From Bacteroidales bacterium UBA5342 (GTDB lineage Bacteria; Bacteroidota; Bacteroidia; Bacteroidales; UBA5342), in assembly GCA_002408065.1 (NCBI GenBank), contig DHQI01000037.1:38760-46290 (forward strand): DNA of 7,531 nucleotides. The letters run 5' to 3'. This document shows positions 6,413 to 7,531 of this stretch, in pieces; within the stretch, counting starts at the first letter, position 1, and every line of letters starts with the position of its first letter. The position numbers were made by a program, and so were the translations under genes. Below the pieces are notes generated by a model. The model was not told the origin of the DNA. It made no database searches and was given only the letters and a program-made list of their open reading frames with translations.

Positions 6413-7531
6413 CTAAAGCTTCTGCACCATCAGAGCCTCCTCAAAAGCAGCTGTCCTCACCTTTAAAAGGTAAGTACCGCTATCCAGATTCAAAGAAACA
6501 GACGCTTGCTTTTGAACATCTTTCAGGCTGGAGATTCTTTGTCCCATCAGGTTATAAATATCCACACTATCGAGCTGGTCGGAGCCATCAAAATCAAAGC
6601 TAACAGTGCCTTTGGTAGGATTAGGAAAGACTCTTACTTGGCGGGTTTCAGTGGTATTCTTTAGGGCAGAAGCACCTTCTTCTACCTCCACAAAGTGCAC
6701 AGCTTTGGGCGCAAGAGTAACTGTATTACTTACCGGCTTTCCTGTTATCAAATCGCTACTTTTGGTCATGTTTTCCACATCGTTCAGCACTACTTTTATA
6801 GTCGATTCTGTTTTGCCTACATTGATGACCGCCAAAGTGTATTTCCCGTTTTTATTCTCTACACACTTCCACAAACAGGTTTTACGCCCTTGCTCATTGC
6901 TTTCGTTAACATCAACGGCCGGAATGTCATCTTCAGCTAATTGAAAAGCCTTATCTTTCATTGCTGAAAGCGAGTATAACTTAATGATTTTTCCATTGCT
7001 CTCTTTGAGAGGATAATGTGATTCACCATAAGGGTTATATTTAAAACTGTAAACATCCGTGATAAGCGTACCACCATTATCAAGGAACAATTGTAAAGCA
7101 GCCAATTCGTCTTTTCTTACATAGGGCGTTTTATAAGCCACCACCACATCATAATCCCCGTATTTTTTCTCATTCAGAATGCCCATTGTTGCAAAACCAA
7201 TCGGCACACCGTCGAATACCATGGCGTCATACAGTTCAAAGATATCATCCATATGTTCGGTGATGTTAATAGCCGATGTTTCAGAAAAGAAGATACGAAT
7301 AGGCTTACGCTGACGCTGCATGGCCATAATATCTTCCGAGAAAGTGTTTAAGTCCAAATTTGTGGTATGGATTTCATTCGTCAGATGGGGCTGCTGTATG
7401 TTAGAACCACCATAACCTTTTTCTTCATCACTTCTGGGTGAACCGTCCTCCTGGCGAGGCCAAAACCAAATCTGATTAGCTGTGAGCCCCCACATATGCC
7501 CCAAGAAAAAGGTACTACGGGCGTGAATAGG
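6413..7531 (-). CDS. Secreted GH42/beta-galactosidase-like glycoside hydrolase, C-terminal part, with T9SS tail (5' partial)
   Basis: The frame runs from the TAG at 6415-6413 to the right edge without a stop. The apparent start TTG at 7504-7502 is internal, because the codons before it (P-I-H-A-R-S-T-F-F) continue the protein; the start and signal peptide lie outside. 372 residues are visible. 7531 to about 7350 fits the end of a (beta/alpha)8 barrel of a GH42-like enzyme (H-A-R-S-T-F-F-L-G, then Q-I-W-F-W-P-R, then N-L-D-L-N). About 7320-7020 looks like the class I glutaminase-like trimerisation domain of these enzymes (R-I-F-F-S-E-T-S, E-L-Y-D-A-M-V-F-D-G, F-L-D-N-G-G-T-L-I-T-D). About 6910-6665 is a small C-terminal beta domain. 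6637-6416 is a type A T9SS sorting tail. The catalytic glutamates are not seen, so activity and substrate cannot be judged; a beta-galactosidase- or agarase-related role is inference. No other gene of a polysaccharide utilisation locus is in view. Confidence 0.82.
   Translation of the reverse strand, partial: PIHARSTFFLGHMWGLTANQIWFWPRQEDGSPRSDEEKGYGGSNIQQPHLTNEIHTTNLDLNTFSEDIMAMQRQRKPIRIFFSETSAINITEHMDDIFELYDAMVFDGVPIGFATMGILNEKKYGDYDVVVAYKTPYVRKDELAALQLFLDNGGTLITDVYSFKYNPYGESHYPLKESNGKIIKLYSLSAMKDKAFQLAEDDIPAVDVNESNEQGRKTCLWKCVENKNGKYTLAVINVGKTESTIKVVLNDVENMTKSSDLITGKPVSNTVTLAPKAVHFVEVEEGASALKNTTETRQVRVFPNPTKGTVSFDFDGSDQLDSVDIYNLMGQRISSLKDVQKQASVSLNLDSGTYLLKVRTAAFEEALMVQKL
6416..6637 (-). 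other. T9SS type A C-terminal sorting domain of the glycosidase
   Basis: The final 74 residues open with V-R-V-F-P-N-P-T-K-G-T-V and continue with S-V-D-I-Y-N-L-M-G-Q-R-I-S-S-L. They then show L-N-L-D-S-G-T-Y-L-L-K-V and end M-V-Q-K-L. All landmarks of the Por_Secre_tail family are present and correctly spaced. It is clearly different in sequence from the tail of the giant protein, so the two genes acquired their tails independently or long ago. Confidence 0.93.

Noticed and set aside
6606..6944. Plus-strand open frames opposite the glycosidase
   Set aside because: The minus frame carries a complete T9SS tail and enzyme domains here; the plus translations show no motif.
7502..7504. TTG as start codon of the glycosidase
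   Set aside because: The frame continues without a stop to the right edge, and a mature enzyme needs a signal peptide and barrel upstream.

Overview
The window looks like chromosomal DNA from a Bacteroidota (Cytophaga-Flavobacterium-Bacteroides type) organism. Two of its three genes end in a type A sorting domain of the type IX secretion system (T9SS), with an F/H-PNP motif, a '(I/V)xNxxGQ'-like core and a short basic or hydrophobic end. The third gene is a small lipoprotein with an acidic stretch after its lipid-anchor cysteine, as in surface-exposed lipoproteins of this phylum. The genes have A-rich leaders with no Shine-Dalgarno, also usual there. Base composition is moderate in the genes and clearly more AT-rich between them. 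Genus or order cannot be fixed from the sequence.

Layout: positions 1-5234 (+) hold the 3' part of a very large secreted mosaic protein. Its reading frame is already open at the left edge, so the true start lies outside. Its order is: Cys-containing beta-sandwich-like repeats, seven FG-GAP/VCBS calcium-loop repeats, an ASPIC/UnbV domain, an SdrD B-like domain, a DUF11-like domain, a DUF7619-like domain and the T9SS sorting tail. A GC-rich hairpin at 5247-5282 follows and probably terminates transcription from both directions. Positions 5283-5605 hold no gene I can support. Positions 5606-6046 (-) encode the small lipoprotein. Positions 6047-6412 are non-coding, with a cluster of short inverted repeats at 6085-6120. 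Positions 6413-7531 (-) hold the 3' part of a GH42/beta-galactosidase-like glycosidase with its own T9SS tail; its catalytic barrel is mostly beyond the right edge.

All three products are predicted to end up at or beyond the outer membrane. The large protein and the glycosidase would share the T9SS export machine, encoded elsewhere. The first gene converges on the other two. Nothing shows that the three form one pathway; glycan degradation and adhesion are plausible general themes only. I saw no RNA gene, CRISPR array, transposase or phage gene, and no convincing new system. The most interesting items are the exactly seven-repeat propeller in the giant protein and the intergenic hairpin cluster.
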